This document shows, in pieces, positions 38,913-53,069 of a stretch of DNA of 64,000 nucleotides (position 1 is the first letter of the stretch; the number at the start of each line of letters is the position of its first letter). The DNA lies in the NCBI RefSeq assembly GCF_048771995.1, contig NC_133030.1, positions 10,742,001 through 10,806,000 of the forward strand. The letters run 5' to 3'. The notes under the pieces are model-generated. The model saw nothing but the letters and a program-made list of their open reading frames with translations, did not search any database and was not told the origin of the DNA. The stretch comes from Taeniopygia guttata. Taxonomy: Eukaryota > Chordata > Aves > Passeriformes > Estrildidae. The translations under genes and the position numbers were made by a program.

Positions 38913-41900
38913 AGCTTAAAGACAAACCAGACACTGCAACTCATCACCCATATTTGTGCCACTTCTAAATCTGCTCTCCAAGTTCAACACTCAAGTTATC
39001 CTTCCAGGGAATTTTATTCCTAACTGAGTATCAGGCAATGTCATGGCCACTTTAAATTCAACTGGATGACTATTGTTTAAAAACAAATGGAAAATGTGTG
39101 GATGCAAATATTTGAACAAAGAATTGGTCTGGTTTTGTCCAACCAAGAAGCAGGCACTACATACAATGTATCTGGCCAACTGCATTCAAATAAAAGCTCA
39201 AATCTTGAATATTCATGACTGATGAATAATCATCACATTGAAAGAAAAAATTACAGAATCCATTTCAGAGCAGTTCTGTAAAGTAAGAGCAAGAAAATTC
39301 AGCAGGGACAAGTTATATCTAACTTCCAGAGTCGGAGTTTTCTACACTGCAGAATTTCTCTGATTTGCTATTTGCAATTCAATTTAATAACTAACTGCCC
39401 TTTCCCTCACTTCAGGTTCTCAAGCAGTGGAATTTCCCTCTTTCCCTGTCCCTTCCCTAGGGATCACTACCTTAATTAAAAGTAACTTGCAGTATCTTCC
39501 CAATAAAGGACAGTAATAGGTCTGTAAATAAAAGCATAGAGTTATATATAAGTATATACACAGCTTTTAAAGTTTTACCCTCTTTAGGGTTGCCTAAAAC
39601 TGAGTAGAGAGTCACAGGGATTCAATTTCCATTACAAAATTATAAGCAATAATCTAAAAATACCAGGGTTTGTGTTTTCAAATCACAAAATTTCCACTAT
39701 GCTTCCTTCAGAACAAACTGAGTTTTAGACTAGAAACATCCTCTTTTTATTTAATTCTGTTTTTCACTCCTAACCAAGGGGGGTTTTTTTGTGTCATTGT
39801 CCACTGCAGATTGTTGTGAACAGCTTGAAAATGTTCTTTGACTTATTTCAGGGATATAGAAGATAAAACTAAGTTTGCCATTAAAAAAATAATTAGAACA
39901 ATTTGATGTTGCATTTCATCTTAAAGATTTTACCTGATTGACTGACTTTTAAAATCTCCAGCTGAAATCTGTAAGTGAGGCAGTGAAGAAAAGAAATATG
40001 GTGATCAAGCAAATATATTGGCATCAACAGGCAGCTAAATCAACCAGAAATCAACTCTGCTAAAGCTAATGAAGCGTCTCCCTTGCACACTTTAAGGGTC
40101 TAAAATCAGATTTTAAAGACAACTTGCAGTTCGCATTCAAACTGCCCTATAGGTAACAAAATTTAAAACATCCTGAAAACCCAGCTGGGAGTATTTCTAT
40201 GTCTCACCAGATGTTTCTCTGCCCAAGTACTTACTCAAGTAAAACATGGCAATGTTCAGGCATGTAAAAATATTCTATTAGTCAGTTTAATCCAGCTGTC
40301 TTGCAAATTCTCCTTAGTTACACATATTCCTTTGTAAATCATGTTGGCATCATCTTGAACACCTATTTTATCCCAGCTGTCAGACTTAATTGGGAGAATT
40401 TATGGGATGGTCAGTGCTGGGTCTCACATATAGGCAGCAGCAAAGTAGGCAAAGCAAAGGGTATTTTTGTCTTAATCCCAAGTTTTTTCTTGCAGGTCTT
40501 CACACAAAATGCCAGGATAAAACTGTTACAATTTTTTGCAGGAAGAAATTAAATGCAATTTCATTTTCTATGGCGTTTATTTTGTGCATGTTGGCAGGTC
40601 CTTGAAGGGTTGGGAAGAGTTTGGTTCATACCAGCCGGAGTTTTTAGGGCCACAGTTCCAATGAGAACAGGACACATCCATCATCCTCCATCACCAAAGT
40701 TACTCAAGCTTCAGATCTAAAGCCTCATCTTAGTTATGATCTCATCTCAGAGTTTTCCTTCATCACCAGCACAGCAGAGTCCAGCTTTCTGTCTGTTTTA
40801 AAGTAATCATTTATTTTTTAAATGGTGCTGTAAAGACAACTTAAGCCTGCATGGGATGTATTGTTTGCATGCTGCTCATAAGGTTTTATATTTGGTAAAA
40901 GTTAATAACTGCAAAGTGGATTACAAGCAAAAGCAGCAGAAAAAATAATTCCCTAAGAGTGGTGTCTGTTTCTGTAATTCACAATTTGTTGTACAGGGCA
41001 TCAAGTCACTTATTAAGTCAAACTGAATTGTATCTGTTTATTAATTTTACACTTGTCAGATCCAACAGTGATTTCAAGTTCTATAATTAAATTTGTGTTA
41101 TAAAACTGGAATGTGTGATACCATTAAAACTGACACTAAATTCCTGTCAGCATGACAGAAAATTTAAAATCTTGTCTAATTTTCATCAACATTGTCCTTG
41201 CAGTAAATTAGAGTGACGAGGGAAATGCAATCATATGGTTTGATTGCTAGAAGGCTCAGAGTGCCTTTTTTTCAATTTTTTTTTTTAGTAGCTGCATTTA
41301 CTGCTAAGAATGTCAATAAATTGCCTTTTTGCTTACAAAAAATATCACCGTTTAAAAGCTTAGAATTTTTTCCCTACTGAAAAATTCTTACTGGCTGTCA
41401 CAAAGAAATGTTGAAGGCAGGCAGCCAAGAAGACTGTTCTAATTCTTTTGTCCCTGTTTCTCAAAATATCAAAATGATGTTATGTGCCTTGTTGTCCCAG
41501 ATTGACTGTCTGTGGATTGCAGGGCAGAACAGCTCATTTTGTGATAACCCAGAAATAAGAAGCTAAACACTTCCCTTGATTGCCATCCCCACGCTCCTGT
41601 CACTGCTGGGTTGTGCTGCAGTGACAAGGTCTGGGCTGGATGAGCTCTGGAGGAAATGTGGGAAGTATTTGCTGCACCTTAGATACTCACAGTGCCCCAA
41701 GAGTGCTGAGTACCACCCAGCATCATTAAAGTGAATTTATGAGCAGTGGCACAGAAGTCTCTGGAAGGGGTGTACCAGATTGGGTTTCCTCAGGGTCTGA
41801 CACAGCCCCAGCCAAGGTACAACATCACCATGATGTGTTATTTGTGCTCACCACAGCCTTCACTGCAGTTACCCCTCCTGTTCTAATGCTGGGATTTTAA

Positions 41901-42013
41901 ACCACGTGTTGACTGTTTCAAGTGTCTTCTGCACCACAGCACACTGCCCAACCACCTGCAGTTACTGAAATGCTATATGTATATTTTACATATATATACA
42001 TTTAAATATCTGG

Positions 42014-42198
42014 ATAGCCAGGCATTGGAACAGGCTGCCCAGGGCACTGCTGGAGTTCTCATGCCTGGAGAGATTTAAAATCTATGTGGATGTGGCTCTT
42101 GGGGACATGGGTTAGTGGTGGGCTTGGTGTGCCGTGGGAATGCCTGGACTTGCTGATTTTAAAGGGTTTTTTTCCAACTTAAATGATTCTGTGAATAT
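42014..42198 (+). mobile_element. CR1 LINE 3' end
   Basis: cattggaacaggctgcccag, tctatgtggatgtggctctt, ggggacatgggttagtggtg and gtttttttccaacttaaatg followed by attctgtgaat are diagnostic CR1 3' motifs. It is in the same orientation and of similar length to the copy at 38.7 kb, but differs enough to be a separate insertion. Confidence 0.85.
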
Positions 42199-45004
42199 AT
42201 CAATTGTATATATTATATTGTATTACACTTTCCTATATATTGCACCCATTTGAAAGCAAACAGGGAAAGGCTTTGTACTGCCAGCTTGGATCCCTGAAAC
42301 ACTTCACATCCTTAAATAATTCAGGGTCTCCACTTTCACATCCTCAGAGAGAAGGTTGGGATGTGGGTATCAGTTGCTTCATGTACTGTGAACAGTGGCA
42401 AGGGTGGAGTTCTGACTCAGCTACCCATCATGGGGTAAGGATTGAGAAATTTGGGCAATCTGCCCTGAAACAAAAGCCTGCTCCTGTAGACATAACTCCT
42501 CCATGCAAATTAATAACTTGAAGTCTGGTGACTGAGCACATCTGACTTGAGTTTCCCCCAGGCATAAAAGCAATACAGGCAGGATAAAGCCTCAGGCTCT
42601 GAGGGAAAGCATAACACAGTTATTTCCTGCAATGCCCTGAGTCAATGTGCTGCAAATGCCAGCATCTGCAAGGCTAGTGACTTGTGGAGCATGACCACAC
42701 ATTATGTGCTTGGAGGCCTCTAAAGGGAACAAAAATTGAAGTAAAAGTGCCTTAAAAGTGCCATCAGGACCCCTACATTGCCCACCCCTCCCAGAAGCAA
42801 ACCCATAAACAAGGATCAATAAACAGACTCATTTTAGTGCAGATTAATTCACTGCAAAGTATTTTTCCACCAAATTACCAACCATGTTTTTAAAGACATC
42901 AAAGGGCCCAGTATTATTCCCTATCTCCTACTGCCCCTTCTCCCATCAGTGAGACATTGCTCCCTTTGGCCAGAGGACCTAGAAAGTGGCTCTTGAGATC
43001 CCTTTTTTGTCTGTCCAAATCTTTTTAATGTTCCTGGGCTGAAAGTGTAGCTAGTTCAATTCTGATTTCTTCCAGCACTCATCTGAATGCTAAATTTGCC
43101 TGCTGTGAGGAGGCCTGCTGATTCAAATATTCCTTATTCCAGGGACACAGATGCATTTCCCCATCTCTGCTCTGCTGTTCCCCATTGATGTGAAGGGGGT
43201 GTCACTTTTCTCACTTGCTAAGTATTGGAAAACAAAGTCCTGCGTGGCAGTGGTTGCTGAAGCATCGCAATGATGGCACAAGTGCTGCAGCTTGCTTGAT
43301 TCCCCATTATTAATGTGCCAAACGAGCAGCTCATCAGGGAAGATGCAGCCAGAAGAATGGAAATCAGGCACCTCCCATGGCTTTAAACTGAAACATGAAT
43401 GTAGCACACAGGAAAACATCCTTCTTAAAGTGCCTCCCTCTGGCTGGCACAGCCAGCAAGGGAGGGGATGTAAATGGAATTAAATAACTGCATCCAAAGC
43501 CAGAGCTGCTTTGATGCAGAAACAAGGCAGAATTTCAAAGACCATTCACACATTTAGTGGCAGGTGTGTGTTGCTGCTGCTTATTAGAAAAGTCCCCAGC
43601 TGCTTTCTGTGAATTCAGCTTGGGGAGCCGGCGTGTTCCAGTTCCAATCTGCATTCTGGGACAGGTAGCAGAGACCAATTAATCATGAGAACTCCCTTGG
43701 ATGCTCTCACCTTCTTTTGTCTTTGAATAGCACAAGGGAAAATAAAAATGGGTCATCAGCCTTAGCAAGAGGCTACAATATCCTTTCCTTGAGAGATGTT
43801 ACACTTTCAGCACAGATGTGAGGTGCAGGGAACAGCAAGGAGCTGCTCAGCGCCAGAGCACCTCATCCGTGGGTGAGCATTGCTTGTCTGCACAGGCAGC
43901 ACCAAAACACTGTTTTATAGGAAGGACATTGGAGAGAAGGGGATTTGGGCAATCAAGGTGAAGGCCAAATGCCACACAGGAAGTGCTTCCAGGCAAGGAG
44001 CAACAGGTAGATGAAAAGCAGGTTTATGGATAAATAAAACAGAAAAAAAAAGAGATAGAAATGGAAGAAAGTTGTCCCACAAGGCATAAAACTTCATTAT
44101 CCTTCCCTTGGTTTACACAAAGAGAGTGAGGAGGGGCTGCACACAAAACCAAGGGGGAGGAGAGGCAAAGAAATGACAACTCAAGCTCTGACTCGGCAGA
44201 AATCAGCTAAAGCTGTGCAGCTGGAACAGAAGGAAGAGATTCCTTTGGACTGACAGAACAGTAGGATGAAACATTTATGAGAGAGAGCAAGAAGAATAGG
44301 AAAATAAAAAAAAAAAAAACCAGACAGCTCTAAGCATGATTTGAATAATAAAAATAGCAGGAGATAGTTGGCATGGATCACTTAGCAAAGGACACTTAAA
44401 TTGCAGCATGGATTTACCCACAGAGAGCTGGCCTAACAAATCTCCTACTGCTTCAATGAGGAAGCAGCAATAACAGGAAAGGTTTGGCAGAGAGAAAATC
44501 TGCAGGTATAATTACATGGCCTGCAGGAAACATTGTTATTTACATACTTATTTATATCTATATGTATGTAAAACCAGCTGGAAATGAAACATCAATAGGG
44601 GAGCAACTACCACAGTGAAACTCCAGCCAGTGCAATAGCAAAGAACAGAAATAAATTAAAAGAGATTGTATATTACAAAATAGGAGTAAAGGATCTTGAA
44701 TCACAAGGCATATTCTGCACTATTCCCAGGAAAACATTTCGCAATGTGTGTGGGCAAGAACCCCAAGAGAGGAGATATTTTGTGTTTCCCTCCAAACACC
44801 TAAAAAGAAAAAAAGAAAAGAAAATAAGGTTTTGAGCACATGACATTTGGAGCCTTAAATTTCAAGGCTGAAAGTCTGCGATGAATTATCCTGACTTCAT
44901 ACAGGAAGCAGTGCCAAGGAATATCACACAGTAATGCCTGGCTGAACAACCACTTATCTAGGAAAAATACTTAGTCTCAATTTAAATACTTCAACAAATT
45001 CACT

Positions 45005-45300
45005 ATGTCCATAGGTTAATTGTTCTGATGGTTAATTACTCTCAGCCAGTCTGAAATATACCCTGAACTACTCTGTCTCCAGTTCCCAAACTCTGAGGTT
45101 TGGTGCATTTTGCTTGATTTCTCTGCAATTCTCTCCCTGAAGGTTCTACAGCTTGTCCAAGTTCCCTTACCTTGGAGTAGGCTGGACTTCTTTAGTTTCT
45201 CATTACCAATGATGATTTTGAGATTCCAAATCATTCCTGGAATATTTTTTTTCCTAATCTGTACAAGTTTCTGGGTTTTTTTCTCTCCACATAAGCTAGA
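45005..45300 (-). mobile_element. Ancient CR1-like LINE, antisense (tentative)
   Basis: The plus strand has taattgttctgatggttaat then tactctcag, resembling the antisense of old sauropsid CR1 copies (ctgttccaatggttaattac). The following text about keeping Cys/Leu-rich frames is similar in layout only. The element is strongly diverged, and assignment rests on a short anchor. Confidence 0.4.
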
Positions 45301-48300
45301 CACAATTTACTAGCCAATGCCTAATCACACACAGTGATAAATCGAATTAAAAATAAATACAAATCAAAGCAATTGCATCTTAATATGAACCAGAAGTCAG
45401 GTCTGAATTCTACAATCTGACTTCTAGTAGAGTTAACCCTGATTCAGATTTTTTTCCTCACTTTTTACACTTAATCAGAAGATAATCTAGGGCAACTCCA
45501 GAGCTCTGATTAGAGCAAGGGGAAAAAATGGACAACACAGGAGGTTCAAGAGAGGATAACTGAGATAATAATGCCTCTAAATGGCAGCAAAAGAAGGTTA
45601 AACATGCTGTGGAAAAGAGAAAATTAACAGAAGACCTCACTGAAATACCAAATACCCTTAGGGAACAGAAAGGATGAATTTTAGTAGACTGGCAATTTAA
45701 TATAGAACTATGCAAGCATGATTAATTAATTAACATCTGTATTAGTTAATGACAATCAAAAGCTCTGTACTAATGCTGAGCTGTAGTAGGAGGAAAAACA
45801 AAAACAGCAGAGAACTTTCTATGCTTTAATGCAGAAGTCTAACAAGTGAGATTGATTTCTGTTATAATAAAAGAGTTCTTTGTTTGGAGAGATATAAAGT
45901 TGTCTGACTTAACCTAGCAGTTAATTAATATAACCATGACACCATTATGATTGATAAATTATGTATAATTGAGTAGACTTTAGCAGGGTACCTCTGTTGG
46001 AAAGAAAGGTTGCTGCCAACCATTTTTATTTCAGTTCAACTGACCATGACAAATCCCAGGGCTTTAAATATGATTCCAATCTAATTTTAACTTCTGAGAA
46101 TCAGTTTCCAAGTGAGTATCTTGGATAGCAAAGTCAATAGCAATCATTTAGGCACTAATTCTTTTGTGCTTGGGGTTTTTGTTTGTTTTATTTTTGGGGT
46201 GATTTTTGTTGTTGTTGTTGTTTTGATTTTTGTTTTTTAATCCATGAGATTTCAGCAATGAAATTTACTAAAATTAAAAAATAAGAAAGACAAATGGCTC
46301 AGTTTTCCTGGCAGCAGCCCAGGGTTCTCACAATGAACTCCTGCAGTTTTTGGTTAAGCCTCTTAAGATTCCTGTGCCTGGGTAATGGCAATAATCTCTC
46401 CAGCACTCAGAAGTGTCTTTGGAAGCTACTTTTGGACACTTCAGGGAGTGCCATTTGAAGCAGTGCTCATTTTGAAATGCTTCCCAATTTAAATACAACT
46501 CCCTGCTTTTGCCAGGGCACAGAAGCCCAGGAGCATCAGCACCTCACTGCCTTGATGTTTTGCTGGGACAGAGCACAGAAAGTCACAATGAAAAGAATTA
46601 GAAGTAAATGCCAAGAGTGCATTGCCCTGATAATAAAATCATGATGAAACTGTTGCTGTGACACCCATTTTTAGCTCTATTTACAGCAGAATTCCCTTGC
46701 ATGGATACAGCTCACTAATAAAACCAGGCAGAAAGCTTTTCTCATGGAGATTTGACAATTCCTCACAGTAAAATCTCTGACATCTGTTAAGAAGCCTTCA
46801 GTCCAGGTTCATAAAGTACAAAATAAATCCTCACTGAATACACAGTCTAGGCTGAAGTCAAATCATTCTTGGAGGAGACTGTAAAGATTTAATGCAAGAA
46901 CACTTTCTAAGTGCAAAAATAGAAATCTGGCTCATTTATTGCACCATTTTTGTGTAACTGTGACATCCTCTGTCAGGTAGTGGGGAGGAATATTGGTCCA
47001 GCAAGCAGCTCAATAAACTGCAGCGTCCCAGAGCTCTGAATTTAAGTAAGCTCTCATTCCAACCAACTTTACCAACATATTTGCCCAACGTGAGGCTCAG
47101 AGTGATATTTGCCTAAGAAATAGTTTTGAGTGAGGAAAAGAACTCATTCAAAGCAAGCAATAAAGTCAGAGGTGCTTACTGCTATTCCTCCTTTCTCTAA
47201 TAAACAGACCTGAAAGCCGCACTGGTCAAAGTTACTTTACACTTGTAAAAGAGGCAAAGCAATGACTGATAAGGAAAAAAAAATAGACTGGAAGAGGTCT
47301 TTGGAATTCATGTTCCTCACGTGCCAGTAAAGTTTTCTTGAGAAATTGTTCCTTAATCTTTCTAAAGACTGAGACAAGGCTGATTGACCTGTGGTTCCCA
47401 TCTTCCTTTTTCCTGTCATATTACTTAATTCACGAGAGTTTATTGTAAAATATTATAAGCCCCTCAGGTGAATGATGCAAGAGTCCTGGTCCAAGCCTAC
47501 AGAAAAAGGTGTTACTGAATTTTGGCCACAGATGAGAACTCCTGCTCCTCAGCACACACCACATCCCCTCGCCTGATGCTGCAGCTCCATGAAACAGGAG
47601 GACAATGCAATAAAATCCTGCCAATGGAAGGGGCAGCCAACACCCCCCTAGTCTCCCACTTTGCTTGGCATCAGCTGTGATAGTTGCCAGGACCATCCAT
47701 GAGACAATTCCACTCACTAACTCATCTGGAAGCTAATTAGTCAACCTAGAACAAAAGCAGCCCTTCTGTTTGGCCAGGGCAGGCAAAAGGAATGGCAGGA
47801 GAAGTGCTGAAGGGGGAGGAAAAGCCCCTGCCCTGCTGATGGCAGCAAGCCAACAGTTCAGCTTGGAAGTCTGGGAAACTGCAGTCTCAAAACCTTTAGG
47901 ATCCTAGAATAGTCCTCTAAAGCAAATGTTAGCCCAAAGGGCTATCATTTTAAGTACAGAAAAATAATCTTTTAAATAATTTTGAAGTGGTCAGATGATG
48001 GAACTTTAATCTTTCTCTAGCTGCTGATGAAAATGAAAGATGCATGCAAGTTTCTAACCTACTTTTAAGATGTGAACCACAGGGCTAGACAGAAGCTGGT
48101 TTGTCAAGCTGATGCACAGAACTCTGCTTCAGGAATGCCACTTAAATATTAACCAGCAGCCTTCCTACCATGAGCACATCCAGAGCAGAGTAGAGATGGT
48201 TTATTTATCCTGCATAGAATTTGAAGTAAAACTTCATCCAAATGAAATCATGTCCGTGGTGCCATCTGGGTTTATTCCAGCAGGATTATCATTCTGGATT

Positions 48301-49103
48301 ATTTTAAGTTGGGGGAAAAACTCAGTGAGGATTGTGACTTTGAGGCTGCAGCACTTCAGGAGGTGATATACTTGTGGTTTAAACTGCTTTTTTTTGTGAG
48401 GGATTTTTATTTCTTATACCCCAAGAGCTGTTTCCCAGACTTCAGAAACAGGTCTCTCTGGTGAGTTTTATATTTTGTAAAAATCAGGAACTTCACTATT
48501 CAGAATTTTTTCCCCTAAATTGATCCCTGCTCTTCACAAACTCCCCACTCAGCCTCTGTACTTTCTCCCAGTTGCCAGTGACATCAGCTGTTGTCTAGGA
48601 AACCCATCTTTGTGTTCTCCCGAGCATCCCAGCCCCAATAATGAAAGAAATCCCTTTGCATCCCTGGGTCACATCAAGTTAATTCAGCAACTCTGGGGGA
48701 GAGCCAAGCAGCTGATTTAGGGAGCAACCTGCGCAGCAAAATGCTCTTTACAGGACAGCCAGAGTGAAGGAGCTTCCAGAAGGAAATCCTTCCTGACAAT
48801 CCCCAGCAGAGCCTGGCTGGACAGGGAATTGCACATATTCAAGTTGATCTCTCATCCTGGGCATTTCACAGAGCAGTGGAAGCCAGGACTGGCTGAAATT
48901 CTTACCTGGTTTATTTAGAAGATTCCAAGCCTTTTAAGAACATCATTTTTTCTGGGACAGATAGAAAACAAATTAAGAGTAAACCTGCTAAATTCACAGC
49001 CTGATCATGAACAGCTCTCTAGAAAACTGCTCAATATCAGCATCAACTTCAGTGAAACCATGTGTTCCTTCTTGGCTAAGAAGGGTTATTTGCCAACAGC
49101 TTG

Positions 49104-49142
49104 CTTTCTTTCTTTTCTTTCTTTTTCTTTTTTCTTTTTTTT
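49104..49142. repeat. Polypyrimidine (CTTT)n-like tract
   Basis: An almost pure C/T run (ctttctttcttttctttctt and on) ending in ctgcag directly before dispersed repeat copy 1. It resembles a strong splice acceptor on the plus strand, but no convincing exon follows. Confidence 0.85.
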
Positions 49143-49144
49143 CT

Positions 49145-49201
49145 GCAGGGCTGCGACAATGAAGCAATCTAAGGTTTATACATATATACAAACACACACA
49201 C
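49145..49201. repeat. Dispersed 58-bp repeat, copy 1
   Basis: gcagggctgcgacaatgaag then caatctaaggtttatacata and an (AC)n-like end. It is closely matched by 53,012-53,069 in the same orientation, with only a handful of differences. It is preceded by a long pyrimidine tract (49,104-49,142). It may be the end of an unidentified interspersed element. Confidence 0.8.
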
Positions 49202-50330
49202 ATAAAATATACAGAAGACACAGCTGGAAGAAGCCATGAGGAATAATCTTGCTACTCCCATCTCAAGGAATAATCAGCTTTGGTTCTGTCTTAGACTGCT
49301 CTAAAAATTGGCCTTTACGATGGATGCTCTGTGAGGACCAAAAGTAGAAAGACACCCATAGATTGTGTAAAAGCAAAAGGGAGAGTGTTCATTCTATGCC
49401 AAAAGAGAGCAGATATCTAAAAAACATAGCAACAGAGAGCAGGAATGAATGGATTTCAAATAATTCCTTTTAGCACACGTAGATTATTTGTTGTCCATAC
49501 CTACTGACACCATTTCCATGATTTTTTAATTATTTACCACACTCCTGGTCCCTTGCTCCAGGGAAATCAAGCCTGCATTAAAATGATAATTTAAAAAAAG
49601 CCCTAATCCTAGTGATTTATAGTCTCTTACTGAGCTATGATCCACTGTCCTCAGAATATTAAAGCTATTTGCCATTCAAACCCAGATCTGATTTTCACAG
49701 AGAACCTCTCCCATTAATTGAAGGTTAGATCAATATCACTGTTTGTAGTGTGTTTGAAATACATGTCAGGAGACATTTCCATATTAAAATTCAACAACAT
49801 ATTACACTGACAAATTCGTTCTTGCCTGAGGCCAACCTTAAACAGGAGATATTTTACCCTGTTAATCTCATTCTCCTCCACAGCAGCTTCTCATGTCACT
49901 GGGCTCGGCTTTCACCTTCACAAATTTAATTCACCTCAAAACTTGCACCTTTCATTGCTTATTGTCACCACACTACAATTCTGGTCTTCTTCGTGCCAGC
50001 ACTGTTGTTTTCTGGAATGTCCTGTTAAACCAGCACAGAAGGATGTGAGTTTGGGTGGTTTTCACCACTATGTGCTTTGCACACTGGTCAGTGTGATAGA
50101 GACTTGGCCACACTGGCACATTCTAGACAAGGTCCAGCACCTCTGCCCAGACTTTCTGGCTGTAGATCTGCAGAGAAATCAAGAGTTTTATTGAAAATGA
50201 ATGCAGGCAAAACAGAATTTTAGCATTTTAGAGTTACAGCAGCTGCAAATCAATTACCTGGGACCCAAATCTTGCTGTCACCTTGCCCTTCACTGAAACC
50301 AGCCATGTGGCTCAGCCAGCAGTGAGGGCA

Positions 50331-50372
50331 GACAGCCTAGATGACCTCAGGGGCCTCATTCTATCCCTATTA
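50331..50372 (+). mobile_element. CR1 3' tail remnant (tentative)
   Basis: agcctagatgacctcagggg then cctcattctatccctat resembles the CR1 terminus 'tagatgatct..gaggtc....attctatg'. It is too short for a firm call. Confidence 0.35.
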
Positions 50373-53011
50373 AGAAGGGAAGTGCACTGGGAGTGGAATC
50401 AGAAATATGAATTCTGCCCACTATAACCTTTTTTAATTGTCTCAAGTGTATTTTCCACTCCTGTTGTTGGATGGGAATTACAATTGGGAAGTCCAGGCAA
50501 TGAGATCTGCAGGCTTTGATTTTTACATGAAATGCTCATCAGGATCATCCATTATTAACCTCTGCAGCAAAAGTTCACAAGGGCCTTTTCCTCTTTCATT
50601 AAAAGTTTGCCAGAATGAAAAAGGGGTCAGTTTATCCCAAGCATGGAGTCCTCCGTGACCTCAAGAAGTTTTCCGCAAAGGTAATTTGCTATCACCACTC
50701 TTTATTTTTCTCTCTTCCCTCTCTATTCTGCACACATGAGGTAAAGCAAACGCAATTTTTCTTTGAAGCCCCAATTAACAAGACCGACAATCATTTTAAT
50801 GAATGGTTAATGATTAGTTTCAGGATTTTCCATTCCATTTTGTGTCTCGAAAACATTGCTACTTTTTTAGAAACATATTTTCTTGTATCAAGATGTTCTT
50901 AAAATGTCAGCAAAACCTTAAAGAGTTCACTAAATCCAAGAAAATTTCACCCCAGATGGAACATCTAACTTGGAAGCAAAAATGGAGGGAAACCTCCCCA
51001 AAAGAAACCTTCAATTTGCTCTCTGTATTTTGTGAGTGAACATCAAGACCTGTGCCATAGCTGTGTCTCCCTCAGATCTTGTATCACTTACCAGGAAACC
51101 ATTCCTGATGGGAAATGCAGAATTGAATTGCAGAGTTAGAGGAGGCTGAAGGCTCAGCAATCACTTCCAAAACTCCCATTTAAAACTTCAGTGCCAAATA
51201 CTCAGTGGATTTAATAAATTGTATCTACAGAAGCCATTGCACCTGGGCTGGTTTATATGTAAGGTAACCTTCATGTGGATGCATGCTTTCCTCTACACTT
51301 TACTCCTAAGAAAAAAAGGTGTTTCCCTTTAGAAAAAAAAATGCGTGAGTGGGAATGCCTGCTTCTTCTTGTATTGGATAGATTTTTCTTCCATTTAGAA
51401 AGAATAACATTCAAATGATGATGACAATTTTTCCGTTTTAAAGTAATTCTGAGAATTAATGGAAGCTTATTACCAAATTAAAAAGAAGCAACTGTAGAAG
51501 TAACAAAATAGTTTGTATAAAACACAAATTAAAATTTGAAAAGCTAAAGAACATCCTTCACCATTAATACTGAAACAAGGGCAAGTAAATTCATAGCAAA
51601 TTGAATCTAATTTTTCTTTGATCCTCTGGGGACCAAATGTAACTTGGCTGCAGAAATCTGAGGACCAGGGTTGGTGCTCTTGACCATCACACCTACAAGA
51701 AGTCAAGACTGAAATGTAACTAACAATGCTCAGGCAGGTAATAAGGCCATCTAATAGTGCTATTCCTACATGTAAGGTGATTTATTCACAACCTGAGCAG
51801 TCATACAAACTGAAACCAGAATAATAAAGTAAAAGTCACTCAAAGGCTGAGGAAAATACGATTTCCATTTGCTTGAGAAGACATGGATATTGGGAATTTG
51901 AGCTGGCTGCTGTTCAAAAGTGGGAATGAAGGTAAATTCAACCTCTTTCACTTATAGGTACTAGAGCAGAACTTTGAAAAACCTCTTTTTCACAGATTTT
52001 GCAGCTTTTACCATTAAGAGACCATTTGAAGAAAGAAAAGATCACCTTAAGATGGAACTGGCAGCAATAAAAATGTTTAAAAAATTACCTTAATCTTCAT
52101 TGTACTTGGAGGCAAACTGTACTCTCCTTCTGCATATGATCCAAATCCCAGGATACACACGGTGGCTCCTCCAGAGAGGACATTTTTCCCACAGAGATCC
52201 TCATGGAAGTCAATATCACATTTCACAATACCATTTTAAGTGGTTTCATGGATACCTGTGGACTCCAGCCCTGAGTGGAAAGAAGTTTCAAAACATTATT
52301 TCTCTCTTCATCCCCTTCTTTTTCCTACTGTTAAAATGAGAGGAAGGCTCACTAGTCCAAGCTGTCTCCCTAAGAAAACTCCAGGAAAAAGACAGCTGTG
52401 TGAAGCTAGGAGAGAAAGGACAAGAACAGCACCTTCCACTCACCTCCTCTGGAAACTCAGCATAGTAATTATACAAGCAAAATACTCCTGGGCATCAGCA
52501 CCATTCATTGCCAATGGCGAATTCCTTCCCCTGTCCCTCAGAAAGCTCCATGCTGTTTTCAAGAGAGGAGGAGGAGGCAGCAGTTGCTGTTTCATTTTCC
52601 AAATCCAATGCCACATAACATGAAGTCTGTGTTTTTCATTCAGAATGAGTAAGGTGTTTCTGATACCAAGGCTGCACACAAGTAGTTGGATTTTAGACAC
52701 ATTGCTGGAACATGGAACGTCTCCAAAAGGATTTGGAAGGAAGAGTTGAAAAAACTTTAGGATCTACACTTAGCACAAACTGAAGGGACAGCGAATTTTG
52801 GGTTATTTTTAATGAATACTGACAGTTACTACTCCTGCCCCCCCTCCTGAACTGTGGCTCTTCTGTGAACACCATGTCATGCTTTTTTTGGGATTTCATT
52901 TAAAAGGAAAGTCACCCAAGCCAGTGGATACCTTTCCATCAACCCAGGTCAGGTTTTACTGCCAATATTAATTGGAGATGAAACATCAGAATAAATTCTT
53001 TTACACTGATG

Positions 53012-53069
53012 GCAGGGCTGCAACAATGCAGCAATCTAAGGTTTTTACATATACACAAACACACACACA
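53012..53069. repeat. Dispersed 58-bp repeat, copy 2
   Basis: gcagggctgcaacaatgcag then caatctaaggtttttacata and an acaaacacacacacaa end, nearly identical to copy 1 about 3.87 kb to the left. The sequences on either side do not match, so only this block is shared. No known family is recognised. Confidence 0.8.
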
